Shown here: positions 9,110-16,115 of the stretch, in pieces
How the letters are laid out: the number at the start of each line of letters is the position of its first letter
How positions within the stretch are numbered: the stretch's first letter is position 1
NCBI RefSeq assembly: GCF_021390435.2
Contig: NZ_JAJVCN010000002.1
Coordinates: forward strand, 620,001 to 684,000
Source: Kibdelosporangium philippinense
GTDB taxonomy: Bacteria; Actinomycetota; Actinomycetes; Mycobacteriales; Pseudonocardiaceae
Length of the DNA stretch: 64,000 nt
Reading direction: 5' to 3'
Translations under genes and position numbers: made by a program
Notes under the pieces: generated by a model
Told to the model about the DNA's origin: nothing
The model's database searches: none
What the model saw: only the letters and a program-made list of their open reading frames with translations

Positions 9110-9744
9110 CGCAGTACGAAAACCTTCGTCACGCCGAACGGCGAGCCAGCCGTTCGGCGCCTGGCGTGGACGAGTCTGCGCGCGATCGTGGCCCGACCGG
9201 TTGCCATGATCGTCTGCTCTTCCACCGGGTTGTAGTAGATGATCTTGAGCTCCCTCGGGTTGCGGTCGAGCGTGGCCACCAGGCGCTCGATCACGGTGGT
9301 GAACACCGGCCCCTGGAACGGGTTGTTGAAGAACACCACGCTCACGTCATCCGGGATCTCGTATTCGAGCACGTCGGTCTGCACCAGTTCGATATCGCGG
9401 CAGTGCAGGCGCTGCCGGGTGCGCTGGACGTTGTCCTTGGCGATCTCGTGCAACTCGTCGGACAGCTCGACGCCGATCACCTTGCCGAACGGGAACCTCG
9501 CTGCCTCGAGGACCATCCGGCCCATCCCCGAACCGAAGTCGATGAACACGTCACGGGCCGTGACCTCCTTGCGCGACAAGGTGCGGCGCAGGGTCCGCCA
9601 GCTCGCAGCGACGTAGTAGCCGCGTTGTTCACCGGCGATGCCGAGCTGGTCGAGCTCGATCAGTTCCGCGGTGCGCACGCCGTACCGCTTCTCGTACGCC
9701 AACTGGCCAAGGGTTCTGCGGAGCCGCGCGTAAGTGGTCTTCAT
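9106..9744 (-). CDS. class I SAM-dependent methyltransferase
   Basis: This is a 212-residue protein with motif I VFIDFGSGMGRMVLEAA, followed by VIGVELSDEL, the acidic end of strand 2. A later FFNNPFQGPVF segment sits at the motif IV position. The N-terminal part (YEKRYGVRTAELIELDQLGI) is conserved in small actinobacterial methyltransferases of unknown substrate. The NPF-like motif is also seen in enzymes that methylate exocyclic or side-chain nitrogens, so DNA, RNA or protein substrates are all possible. The start at ATG 9744 is preferred over the extension to 9849, whose extra residues are low-complexity. Confidence 0.7.
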   Translation of the reverse strand: MKTTYARLRRTLGQLAYEKRYGVRTAELIELDQLGIAGEQRGYYVAASWRTLRRTLSRKEVTARDVFIDFGSGMGRMVLEAARFPFGKVIGVELSDELHEIAKDNVQRTRQRLHCRDIELVQTDVLEYEIPDDVSVVFFNNPFQGPVFTTVIERLVATLDRNPRELKIIYYNPVEEQTIMATGRATIARRLVHARRRTAGSPFGVTKVFVLR

Positions 9745-9910
9745 GGCTCGCTTCCGGTCGGGGGCTGTACCCGATAGGTCCGATTTCCCCTGGCTCTGCG
9801 TTACCGCTCCGGCCGAACGACTGCCCACAAGGGCCGTCGGAGGGAACAAAACGGATTAGTTAAGATGTTCTCGATTGAGAAGGTTAGTGAAATGAATGGG
9901 GGCATTACCG

Positions 9911-10321
9911 ATGTCTGACTTCAACACCCAGATCATCGAGGAGTTCCGGGCGAACGAAGGCAAAGTCGGCGGCATGTTCGAAGGCTCGGCCATGCTCATC
10001 CTGACCACGACGGGAGCCAAGACCGGCAGGACAGTGAGCAGCCCGCTGGTGTACCTGCCGGACGGCGACCGCATCGTGATCATCGCGTCCAACGGAGGCG
10101 CCGACCGGAACCCGGCCTGGTACCACAACATCAAGGCCAACCCGGTCGTCACCATTGAGGTCGGCGCGGACAAGTACGAGGCCAAGGCGCAAGTTGTCAC
10201 CGACCGAACCGAGCGGGACGCCTTGTTCGCCCGCATGGTCGAGCGTGCGCCCGGCTTCGCGGACTACGAGCGCAAGACCGAGCGGTTGATCCCTGTCATC
10301 GCCGTCAACCGCAACAACTGA
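9911..10321 (+). CDS. F420-type (DDN family) nitroreductase
   Basis: This 136-residue protein of the deazaflavin-dependent nitroreductase family has a typical start (SDFNTQIIEEFRANEGKVGG). The conserved core MLILTTTGAKTGRTVSSPLVYL binds the deazaflavin, followed by NPAWYHNIKANP. Such enzymes use reduced F420 to reduce nitro groups or unsaturated bonds in the cytoplasm. I chose ATG 9911 over 9896 because family members begin at MSDFN and a GGGGG stretch lies 9 bases upstream. Confidence 0.85.
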   Translation: MSDFNTQIIEEFRANEGKVGGMFEGSAMLILTTTGAKTGRTVSSPLVYLPDGDRIVIIASNGGADRNPAWYHNIKANPVVTIEVGADKYEAKAQVVTDRTERDALFARMVERAPGFADYERKTERLIPVIAVNRNN

Positions 10322-10389
10322 CGTGACATGCGCCGCGCGTGATCGTTTGCGCGCGGCGCCAAGGCGGGTCGTGTGGCTACGGTCGATTT

Positions 10390-11166
10390 ATGACCGTTCA
10401 ACGCAATGGCCACCCCGCCACTTCCGACGACCTGGCACCACTCGCATTCGCTGGATACGCCCACTTCTCGGCCATGCAGGTGCGTGGCGGCCAGATCCGT
10501 GGCCTGGACCTGCACCTGGAACGCCTGCGGGACTCGTCACATGTCATGTACGGCAAGGCTTTGCCCGACGAGGTGGTGCTGGCCAACCTGCGGGCCGCGA
10601 TCGACGCGGCCGATGCGTCCCTGTCAGCGTTCGTGTTCCAGTCGGTCGGCGAGTTCACCGCGGTTGATCGTGAGCTTGAGATGTTGGTGCGGACCGGACC
10701 GCCGTCCGCTGGGCCGAAGGGGCCGTTGGCGTTGACCACGGTCGAGCATGAAAGGGCGCTCCCGGCGGTGAAACACGTCGGCGAGGTGTCCAAGACGCTG
10801 TACATGCGCGAGGCCGTCAAGCAGGGTTTCGACGATGCCGCGTTCGTCGATCGGCACGGCAGACTCAGCGAAGCGACGATCTGGAACCTGGCTTTCTGGG
10901 ACGGCAGCGCGGTCGTGTGGCCCGAGGCCGACATTCTCGTTGGGATCACGATGAAGATCGTGCGCAGGCAGCTTGAGCGCCTCGGTGTGCCGCAACGTGT
11001 TCAGGCGGTCACCGATGTGTCCACTTTGGATGGAGCGGTGGTGATGAACTCGTGGACGCCGGGTGTCGTGGTCAACCGGATCGGCGATGTCTCGTTGCCC
11101 GTGTCTGACTCGTTCTTGCGACTGCTGCACCAGGCTTACGACAATGAACCGCTCACATCACCGTGA
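10390..11166 (+). CDS. class IV aminotransferase family protein
   Basis: This 258-residue PLP fold-type IV protein has the features GLDLHLERLRDSSHVMYG (lyase/aminotransferase entry helix), AVKHVGEVSKTLYMREAVKQGFDDA (lysine region) and SEATIWNLAFWDG, the usual SE.T..N cofactor-phosphate motif. Related enzymes are branched-chain or D-amino-acid aminotransferases and 4-amino-4-deoxychorismate lyase. ATG 10390 lies 7-8 bases after TACGGT (10377-10382), so translation may be leaderless. A clear paralogue lies in the integrated element at 31001-31786. Confidence 0.75.
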   Translation: MTVQRNGHPATSDDLAPLAFAGYAHFSAMQVRGGQIRGLDLHLERLRDSSHVMYGKALPDEVVLANLRAAIDAADASLSAFVFQSVGEFTAVDRELEMLVRTGPPSAGPKGPLALTTVEHERALPAVKHVGEVSKTLYMREAVKQGFDDAAFVDRHGRLSEATIWNLAFWDGSAVVWPEADILVGITMKIVRRQLERLGVPQRVQAVTDVSTLDGAVVMNSWTPGVVVNRIGDVSLPVSDSFLRLLHQAYDNEPLTSP

Positions 11167-11187
11167 GACCCTTGCGGACACTGCGCT

Positions 11188-11525
11188 CAGCAGAACGAGA
11201 TCCCCGAGGAGTTCATCGGTTTGTTCAGAGCCGACGCGATCTGGACAACGGGTGGGGGCAAGCGCTTGTTCGGCCGTGACGAGATCGCGGCCTTCACCCG
11301 GCAGGTGTTACCTGCGGCCTGGCGATCTCGCTCGAAGTCGCCCATGTGCTGTTCATCCGGCCTGACGTGGCGGCGGTGAGGGTCCGTCAGGTGTACACGA
11401 GCACCAACGGCCAACCGTCCGAAGACGAGGGTGAAGGCACGCCGCTGTTCGTGATGTCCAAGGAAGAGGGCCAGTGGAGGCTGGCGGCGTGCCAGAGCAC
11501 CGGAGTCATCGAATCAGGTGAGTAA
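11188..11525 (+). pseudogene. SgcJ/EcaC (SnoaL-like) fragment
   Basis: Two frames read together give a protein like the SgcJ/EcaC NTF2-fold family. The first is NEIPEEFIGLFRADAIWTTG and KRLFGRDEIAAFTRQVLP. After a frameshift near 11310 it continues ISLEVAHVLFIRPDVAAVRV and WRLAACQSTGVIESGE with a TAA at 11523. The N-terminus is short and there is no start codon in the right frame, so this is a decayed gene. It lies just after the aminotransferase stop and just before the partial tRNA copy. Confidence 0.65.
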
Positions 11526-11579
11526 GCGGAAGGTAGACGCGATCAAAAAACTGCCTTGGCCGTCTGACCTCGGCGTTCG

Positions 11580-11625
11580 GTGGGCCCCCGGGGGATCGAA
11601 CCCCGAACCCGCGGAATAAAAGTCC
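11580..11625. repeat. partial tRNA-Lys copy (att-like site)
   Basis: These 46 bases repeat 12781-12826, the 3' half of the tRNA-Lys gene including T-arm and anticodon loop, with one mismatch at 11616. Partial tRNA duplications of this sort mark the far end of an integrated element. The inner 1.2 kb has no integrase now. Confidence 0.75.
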
Positions 11626-11707
11626 AACGACCCCGGGCGCACCCATATAAGCACGGGCGAACGTCGGGGTTCCGCGTTTATCCACGCTGGCAGCTACCAT
11701 GTTGGCT

Positions 11708-12043
11708 GTGACTGCCGCAGCGACTCCCGGGCCACGGCACGACCGCCACGGGCCGTTGTTCTCCGACGCCACCGCGGCGGAGATTCGCACTGTGCTGATC
11801 CCAGAAGAAGCCGCCGAGTTCGAGCGGCAGTGGCGCCACGTGATGGCCAGGGCTACCGAGACGCTGGACCTCTCTGAAGTGCTGGAGACGCTGGAGTCAT
11901 GGCGTCGGGTCGCGCGGCTGACCGCTGTGAACGGTGCCGAGGCGCACCGAGCGATGTACCGCCGCGCCGCCGCCAAGCTGACTGGCGAGGACATCCCGGC
12001 CGACGAGCCGCTACTGCAGACCAAGGCTCGACTGGGCTTGTAA
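11708..12043 (+). CDS. DUF6247 family protein (antitoxin-like)
   Basis: This 111-residue protein resembles the DUF6247 family of Pseudonocardiales. Typical segments are SDATAAEIRTVLIPEEAAEFERQW and LDLSEVLETLESWRRVARLT. Members are usually followed, as here, by a small RelE/ParE-like protein, which suggests an antitoxin role (inference from context). GTG 11708 lies 7 bases after TACCAT (11695-11700), so a leaderless start is plausible; ATG 11699 is the alternative. It lies inside the islet between the tRNA-Lys gene and its partial copy. Confidence 0.65.
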   Translation: MTAAATPGPRHDRHGPLFSDATAAEIRTVLIPEEAAEFERQWRHVMARATETLDLSEVLETLESWRRVARLTAVNGAEAHRAMYRRAAAKLTGEDIPADEPLLQTKARLGL

Positions 12044-12047
12044 TCCT

Positions 12048-12298
12048 TTGTACACAGTCACGTCCGACGATCAGTCACAACAGCAAATCGACGCACTGCC
12101 CGCCAAGGCGCTAGCGCCCTTCGCCGAGGCACGCACGACGCTGGAAGTCGCCCCGTGGAACGGGGCGACTTCCAGCACAAGCCAGACAGCCCAATGCGGG
12201 CACTGTCGTTTGGCCCGGTTGGTCAGCGAGACATCGTGTATCTCATCCTGGATGACCACCGCCGCGTCGACATCTTGGTTGTTCTCTGGATGGACTGA
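12048..12298 (+). pseudogene. RelE/ParE-like toxin, frameshifted
   Basis: The gene starts at TTG 12048, 4 bases after the DUF6247 stop. It reads YTVTSDDQSQQQIDALPAKA to VAPWNG. It then needs a frame change near 12168 to continue as DFQHKPDSPMRALSFGPVGQ and ending VDILVVLWMD with TGA 12296-12298. The two halves together match small RelE/ParE-like proteins found beside DUF6247. The break falls inside a perfect 13-bp inverted repeat (12144-12174), which may have caused it. The present product would be truncated and inactive. Confidence 0.65.
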
Positions 12299-12370
12299 CC
12301 ACTCGTCCGCCCAAGTAACGACGGAGCCACAGGTGGCTGGTGGGCCGGTAGAACCCGCAGCTCACCGGGC

Positions 12371-12601
12371 TTGTTGGCGGTCTTGTTGTGGGAGGACATG
12401 GACAACAAGATCAGCAGTCTACACGTGTCGGGTGGCACCTGGTGCCTTTTTGACGGCTACGACTTCAACAAGTCCATCGGTGGGCGGTGGACAGTCACAC
12501 CGGGAGACTTTGTCGAAAACCTCGCCAACCCAGGATGGAATACCCCTGAAGGTCGCAACCCGAATGACGTGATTTCCTCGATCAAGCTCGGGACCTGCTG
12601 A
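12371..12601 (+). pseudogene. beta/gamma-crystallin-like fragment
   Basis: A 76-residue frame reads DNKISSLHVSGGTWCLFDG and DFNKSIGGRWTVTPGDF, close to the repeat unit of beta/gamma-crystallin or I36-type inhibitor proteins. These are normally secreted and longer. There is no signal peptide, and the N-terminal half is missing or scrambled. A start at ATG 12398 with GGGAGGA before it is possible. It is most likely a relic carried in the tRNA-Lys islet. Confidence 0.4.
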
Positions 12602-12700
12602 CGGAAAAGCGGCAACCAACGGGCGAACCCGGCGCAACCGCCCAGACCCGATCGACGGGAGCCAACTGGCCACCGTCCACGGTGGCCGGGCATCGGGGGG

Positions 12701-12723
12701 TTTGGGGGGGCGTCCCCCCAAAA
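12701..12723. repeat. G6/C6 hairpin, copy 1 of 3
   Basis: TTTGGGGGG and CCCCCCAAA face each other across a 4-5 base loop. The same hairpin occurs at 22568-22590 and 34741-34761. It is terminator-like, with A and T flanks on each side. Confidence 0.55.
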
Positions 12724-12781
12724 TTATGACGAGCGACCCGGCGAGGTTGCGAAGCAACCGAGCAGGGTCGCCCTGAGCGAG

Positions 12782-12854
12782 TGGGCCCCCGGGGGATCGA
12801 ACCCCGAACCCGCGGATTAAAAGTCCGCTGCTCTGCCAATTGAGCTAGAGGCCC
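12782..12854 (-). tRNA. tRNA-Lys (anticodon UUU)
   Basis: A complete cloverleaf of 73 bases. The acceptor stem GGGCCTC/GGGGCCC pairs with one wobble, the anticodon stem GCGGA/TCCGC encloses CTTTTAA, and the T-arm is CGGGG-TTCGATC-CCCCG. CCA is not encoded. Its 3' part is duplicated at 11580-11625. Confidence 0.93.
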
Positions 12855-12902
12855 TAGCCACACATAGCCTACCTAGTCGCGCGACCGAGTATCGAGGAGG
12901 CC

Positions 12903-13397
12903 TCATACAGCCGTGACCAGCATGTAGCTCATCCCCAGCGCCATGACCACGCGCGGCACGCACGAAAGGCGTGTCGCACACCACACCGCGTAGGCCAGGA
13001 AGTACCCGGCGAGGCCCCAGGCGACATACGGCAGGGCCAGGCCGGGCTGGTGGATCACCCACGGTCCGGACATGTGGTGGGCGTCGTGAGTACCCGCAGC
13101 CAGCATGTACGCCATCGCGGCGCTTGCCACTGCCAGATCCAGGTGGCCGCGCACCGCGGCCGCCGCGGTGAGCACGCAGAACAGCGTCAGCCAGCTGGCG
13201 GGTGACAGGGGCCCGCCGATGGGTGACGACATCACCGCCATCCCTGTGGCCATGACTATGTGGGCGACGTCGGCCGCGCGGTCACGGTCGGGATAGGCGG
13301 GTTGCCGCCCGGCTGTGGCCAGGCGGCGTATGTAGAAGCCGGCGGTTGCCAGTAGCGCGGCGGTGAGCAGCCACCGGATCCAGATCGGGCCGGCCAC
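12903..13397 (-). CDS. DUF5134 family membrane protein
   Basis: This 164-residue protein has about five transmembrane helices and histidine-bearing segments (DVAHIVMATGMAVM, AGTHDAHHMSGPW), the pattern of DUF5134 proteins. The histidines between helices could bind a metal, but no function is established. The start is GTG 13397. The upstream gene on the same strand stops 9 bases before it, so the two probably form an operon that ends just before the tRNA-Lys gene. Confidence 0.7.
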   Translation of the reverse strand: MAGPIWIRWLLTAALLATAGFYIRRLATAGRQPAYPDRDRAADVAHIVMATGMAVMSSPIGGPLSPASWLTLFCVLTAAAAVRGHLDLAVASAAMAYMLAAGTHDAHHMSGPWVIHQPGLALPYVAWGLAGYFLAYAVWCATRLSCVPRVVMALGMSYMLVTAV

Positions 13398-13406
13398 GCC
13401 CCCGTG

Positions 13407-13616
13407 CTACGAGGAGGTCGTTGTCGCCAGCAGTGCGTCCAGTGCGCCATCTTTCACGTCGCTGACCAGCACGTGCAGCTGTGCGAGGCTCATCTGGATG
13501 CGCTGCCCGAAGTCGTCGGTGATCACGACGCGCTGCTCGTCCGTCGCGTCGGCGTCGATCCACAGTTCCGGGCAGCCGCAGTTGCACTGCCCGCAGAAGG
13601 TGGCGATCCGTTCCAT
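13407..13616 (-). CDS. small cysteine-rich hypothetical protein
   Basis: This 69-residue protein starts at ATG 13616 (AAGGA upstream); the longer form to 13652 adds unconserved sequence. It begins ERIATFCGQCNCGCPELWID, with three closely spaced cysteines plus one that could hold zinc or an iron-sulphur cluster. It continues VVITDDFGQRIQMSLAQL. It is co-directional with the DUF5134 gene. No function is recognised. Confidence 0.6.
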   Translation of the reverse strand: MERIATFCGQCNCGCPELWIDADATDEQRVVITDDFGQRIQMSLAQLHVLVSDVKDGALDALLATTTSS

Positions 13617-13804
13617 TGTCCTTGCCGTCCTTGGGTGCGGCGAAAATTCCAACGAGCAACCAAAGCAGAGCCCCTATGGTCGAGACCATCGGGCAATCAG
13701 GCGATTGAATGTCCCACATGGGGGATTACGCGTCGTGACGGATCACAGGGCGGTTACTCCATGCCGGTATTTGCACGTAGCCCGACGGGTGTGGTGTTGA
13801 CTCT

Positions 13805-15142
13805 GTGACCATGGGAGCTCCGGTCAGTGCGCCACCGACGCAACGGGGTGACTCCGTGCGACGGATGGCTCGCTCCGCGCGGACCACGCCAGGTCGGTTG
13901 GGGATCATCGCGAGCGCGCTCGTGGTGCTGAGTGTGCTGACGGGTTTTGTCGCGGCCTTGGCGCTGCAGACGAAACAGAACACCATCAGCAACCTCGCTG
14001 ACCACCGTGAACCGCTTGCCGCTGCGGCACAACAGATCTACCGGTCGCTGTCGGACGCCGACGCGACCGCGTCAAGCGCGTTCCTCTCCGGCGGCCTTGA
14101 ACCGGCCGCGCTAAGGGAACGCTACGAGGTCGACATGGCGCAGGCGGGCGCCGCGTTGGCCAAGGCAGCGTCTGACATCGGCGGGATTCCGGAAGCCGAG
14201 AAACAGGTCGACACGCTCGGTCAGCAGTTGCCGGTCTACGCGGGCCTCGTCGAAACGGCACGCACGAACAACCGGTTCGGTCTGCCGGTCGGCGCGGCGT
14301 ACCTGCGTGAAGCGTCGACGCTGATGCGGACCAAGCTTCTGCCTGCCGCGCAGGAGCTTTACCGGATCGACGTCGGCAGGTTGACCGACGAACAGGACGA
14401 CGCGACGAGCTTCCCGTGGCTGACCGTCGCGCTCACGCTCATCCTGCTTGGCGCGTTGATCGCGACCCAAGTACATCTCACGCGCAAGACCAACCGGCTC
14501 ATCAACGTCGGGCTCTTGGTCTCCACGATCGCCGTCGGCATTGGGTTGATCTGGGGCGTTGCCGCTGGTTGGGTGTCCGCGGCGGCTGTCGGCAGCGCGC
14601 GTGACGACGGTTCGCAGCAGGTGGATGTGTTGGTGCAGGCCAGGATCGTGGCGTTGAAGTGCCGTGCCGACGAGACCCTTACGCTGGTCGCCCGCGGCGA
14701 CGGCGCGATGTACGAGAAGGAATGGCAGGAGCTCGCACCGACGATCTCCGGCAAGGGCAACGCCGACGCGGACCTACTGGTCAAGGCGCGTGAGGCGGCA
14801 ACCGACTCGGCAATCAGCGGCCAGGTCCGTGGCGCCATCGACAACGTGCAGGCCTGGCAGGAGGCGCACCGCCAGCTGCGCGAGCTGGACGACGGCGGCC
14901 AGTACGACAAGGCCGTCGACATGGCCATCGGCAACAAGGACAACAGCGCTGCCGTCGCCTTCAACAAGTTGGACGAGAACCTCTCCGGTGCTATTCAGAA
15001 AGGCAGGGAGAAGTTCGTCGAGGCGACGTCCTCGGCCGAGAACGCGTTGATCGGGCTCGTGCCCGGCGTCGCGGTGCTCGCGTTGATCGGCGCGGGCGGC
15101 GCCTTGGTGGGGATTCGGCAACGGCTGCGGGAGTACCGGTGA
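13805..15142 (+). CDS. glnX: GlnX-like membrane sensor protein
   Basis: This 445-residue protein has an N-terminal transmembrane helix (~33-55), an extracytoplasmic helical region, paired helices at ~200-220 and ~230-250, a second extracytoplasmic helical domain and a C-terminal helix (~425-440). The gene order glnX-glnH-pknG is that of mycobacteria (Rv0412c-Rv0410c). There GlnX and the lipoprotein GlnH sense aspartate/glutamate outside the cell and signal to the kinase PknG inside. The call rests on topology plus synteny. The start is GTG 13805 or ATG 13811. The stop overlaps the glnH start. Confidence 0.85.
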   Translation: MTMGAPVSAPPTQRGDSVRRMARSARTTPGRLGIIASALVVLSVLTGFVAALALQTKQNTISNLADHREPLAAAAQQIYRSLSDADATASSAFLSGGLEPAALRERYEVDMAQAGAALAKAASDIGGIPEAEKQVDTLGQQLPVYAGLVETARTNNRFGLPVGAAYLREASTLMRTKLLPAAQELYRIDVGRLTDEQDDATSFPWLTVALTLILLGALIATQVHLTRKTNRLINVGLLVSTIAVGIGLIWGVAAGWVSAAAVGSARDDGSQQVDVLVQARIVALKCRADETLTLVARGDGAMYEKEWQELAPTISGKGNADADLLVKAREAATDSAISGQVRGAIDNVQAWQEAHRQLRELDDGGQYDKAVDMAIGNKDNSAAVAFNKLDENLSGAIQKGREKFVEATSSAENALIGLVPGVAVLALIGAGGALVGIRQRLREYR

Positions 15143-16101
15143 TGAAACGAGTCGCACTGCTGCTGGCGGCGGCATTGGCGCTGACCGCGTGCGGCGGGCC
15201 GGGGCGGCCCGTCGACCTCGCCGTTGTGACGTCCGCCGACCGCCCGGAACCGGAAGGATCTGGTCCAGGGCAAGCCAATGCTGGTAGCACGCAGACGCCT
15301 GACTGCGGCGATCCAACAGCGAGCCTGCGTCCGGCCGGTCTGGGCATCGGCGCCGATTCGACGATGGCCAAGATCAAGGCGCGCGGCCGGTTGATCGCGG
15401 GTGTCGACCAGAACACCTATCTGTTTGGCTTCCGCAATCCGGCGACGAACGCCCTTGAAGGCTTCGACATCGACATGGCCAAGCAGGTGGCCAAGGCCAT
15501 CTTCAACGACGACAGCAAGATCCAGTTCAAGGTGATCAGCTCGCGTGACCGGGAGAAGGTGCTGGAGTCGGGCGAGGTCGACATCGTCGTCCGGACGTAT
15601 ACGATCAACTGCGAGCGACTGCAGAAAGTCGCGTTCTCGACCGTGTACTACCTGACCGGCCAACGGGTGCTCGTGCCCAAAGCCGCGGCGGTCAACAGCA
15701 TGAACGACCTCGCGGGCAAGAAGGTGTGCGCGAACGCGGGCTCCACATCGCTCGCGCAGATCATCAAACATCCGGCCAAACCGATCCCGTGGACCGTGAT
15801 CAACTGGTCGGACTGCCTGGTGTTGTTGCAGCAGGGCCAGGTCGCCGCGATGTCGACGGACGAACCGATCCTGGTCGGGATGGTCGCGCAGGACCCGGCC
15901 GTGAAGATCGTCGGGCCGAAGCTGACCGAGGAGCCGTACGGCATCGGCATCCCCAAGGCGAACACCGACATGGTCAAGTTCGTCAACGCTGTGCTGGAGC
16001 GCAGCCGCAGCGACGGGTCTTGGCAGCAGAGCTACAACCGGTGGGTGGCTGAGCGGCTCGGCGAGTCCGCGACCCCGCCTGCGCCGAAATACCGGGACTG
16101 A
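15139..16101 (+). CDS. glnH: GlnH-like amino-acid-binding lipoprotein
   Basis: This 320-residue protein has a lipoprotein signal ending LAAALALTACGG (lipobox LTAC). It continues with an ABC-type periplasmic binding protein fold family 3: RGRLIAGVDQNTYLFGFRNP, LEGFDIDMAKQVAKAIF, DIVVRTYTINCERL. No permease or ATPase gene accompanies it, so it serves signalling rather than transport, consistent with the GlnX/GlnH/PknG pathway. It should sit on the outer face of the membrane and bind aspartate, glutamate or a similar ligand. Its GTG start (15139) overlaps the glnX stop. Confidence 0.88.
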   Translation: MMKRVALLLAAALALTACGGPGRPVDLAVVTSADRPEPEGSGPGQANAGSTQTPDCGDPTASLRPAGLGIGADSTMAKIKARGRLIAGVDQNTYLFGFRNPATNALEGFDIDMAKQVAKAIFNDDSKIQFKVISSRDREKVLESGEVDIVVRTYTINCERLQKVAFSTVYYLTGQRVLVPKAAAVNSMNDLAGKKVCANAGSTSLAQIIKHPAKPIPWTVINWSDCLVLLQQGQVAAMSTDEPILVGMVAQDPAVKIVGPKLTEEPYGIGIPKANTDMVKFVNAVLERSRSDGSWQQSYNRWVAERLGESATPPAPKYRD

Positions 16102-16115
16102 CAAGGGGAAGCACG

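Noticed and set aside
12582..12863. Frame overlapping tRNA-Lys with a CPSPLAQLAEQRTFNPRVRGS-like peptide
   Set aside because: Peptides of this kind are translations of tRNA genes. The tRNA is the true feature.
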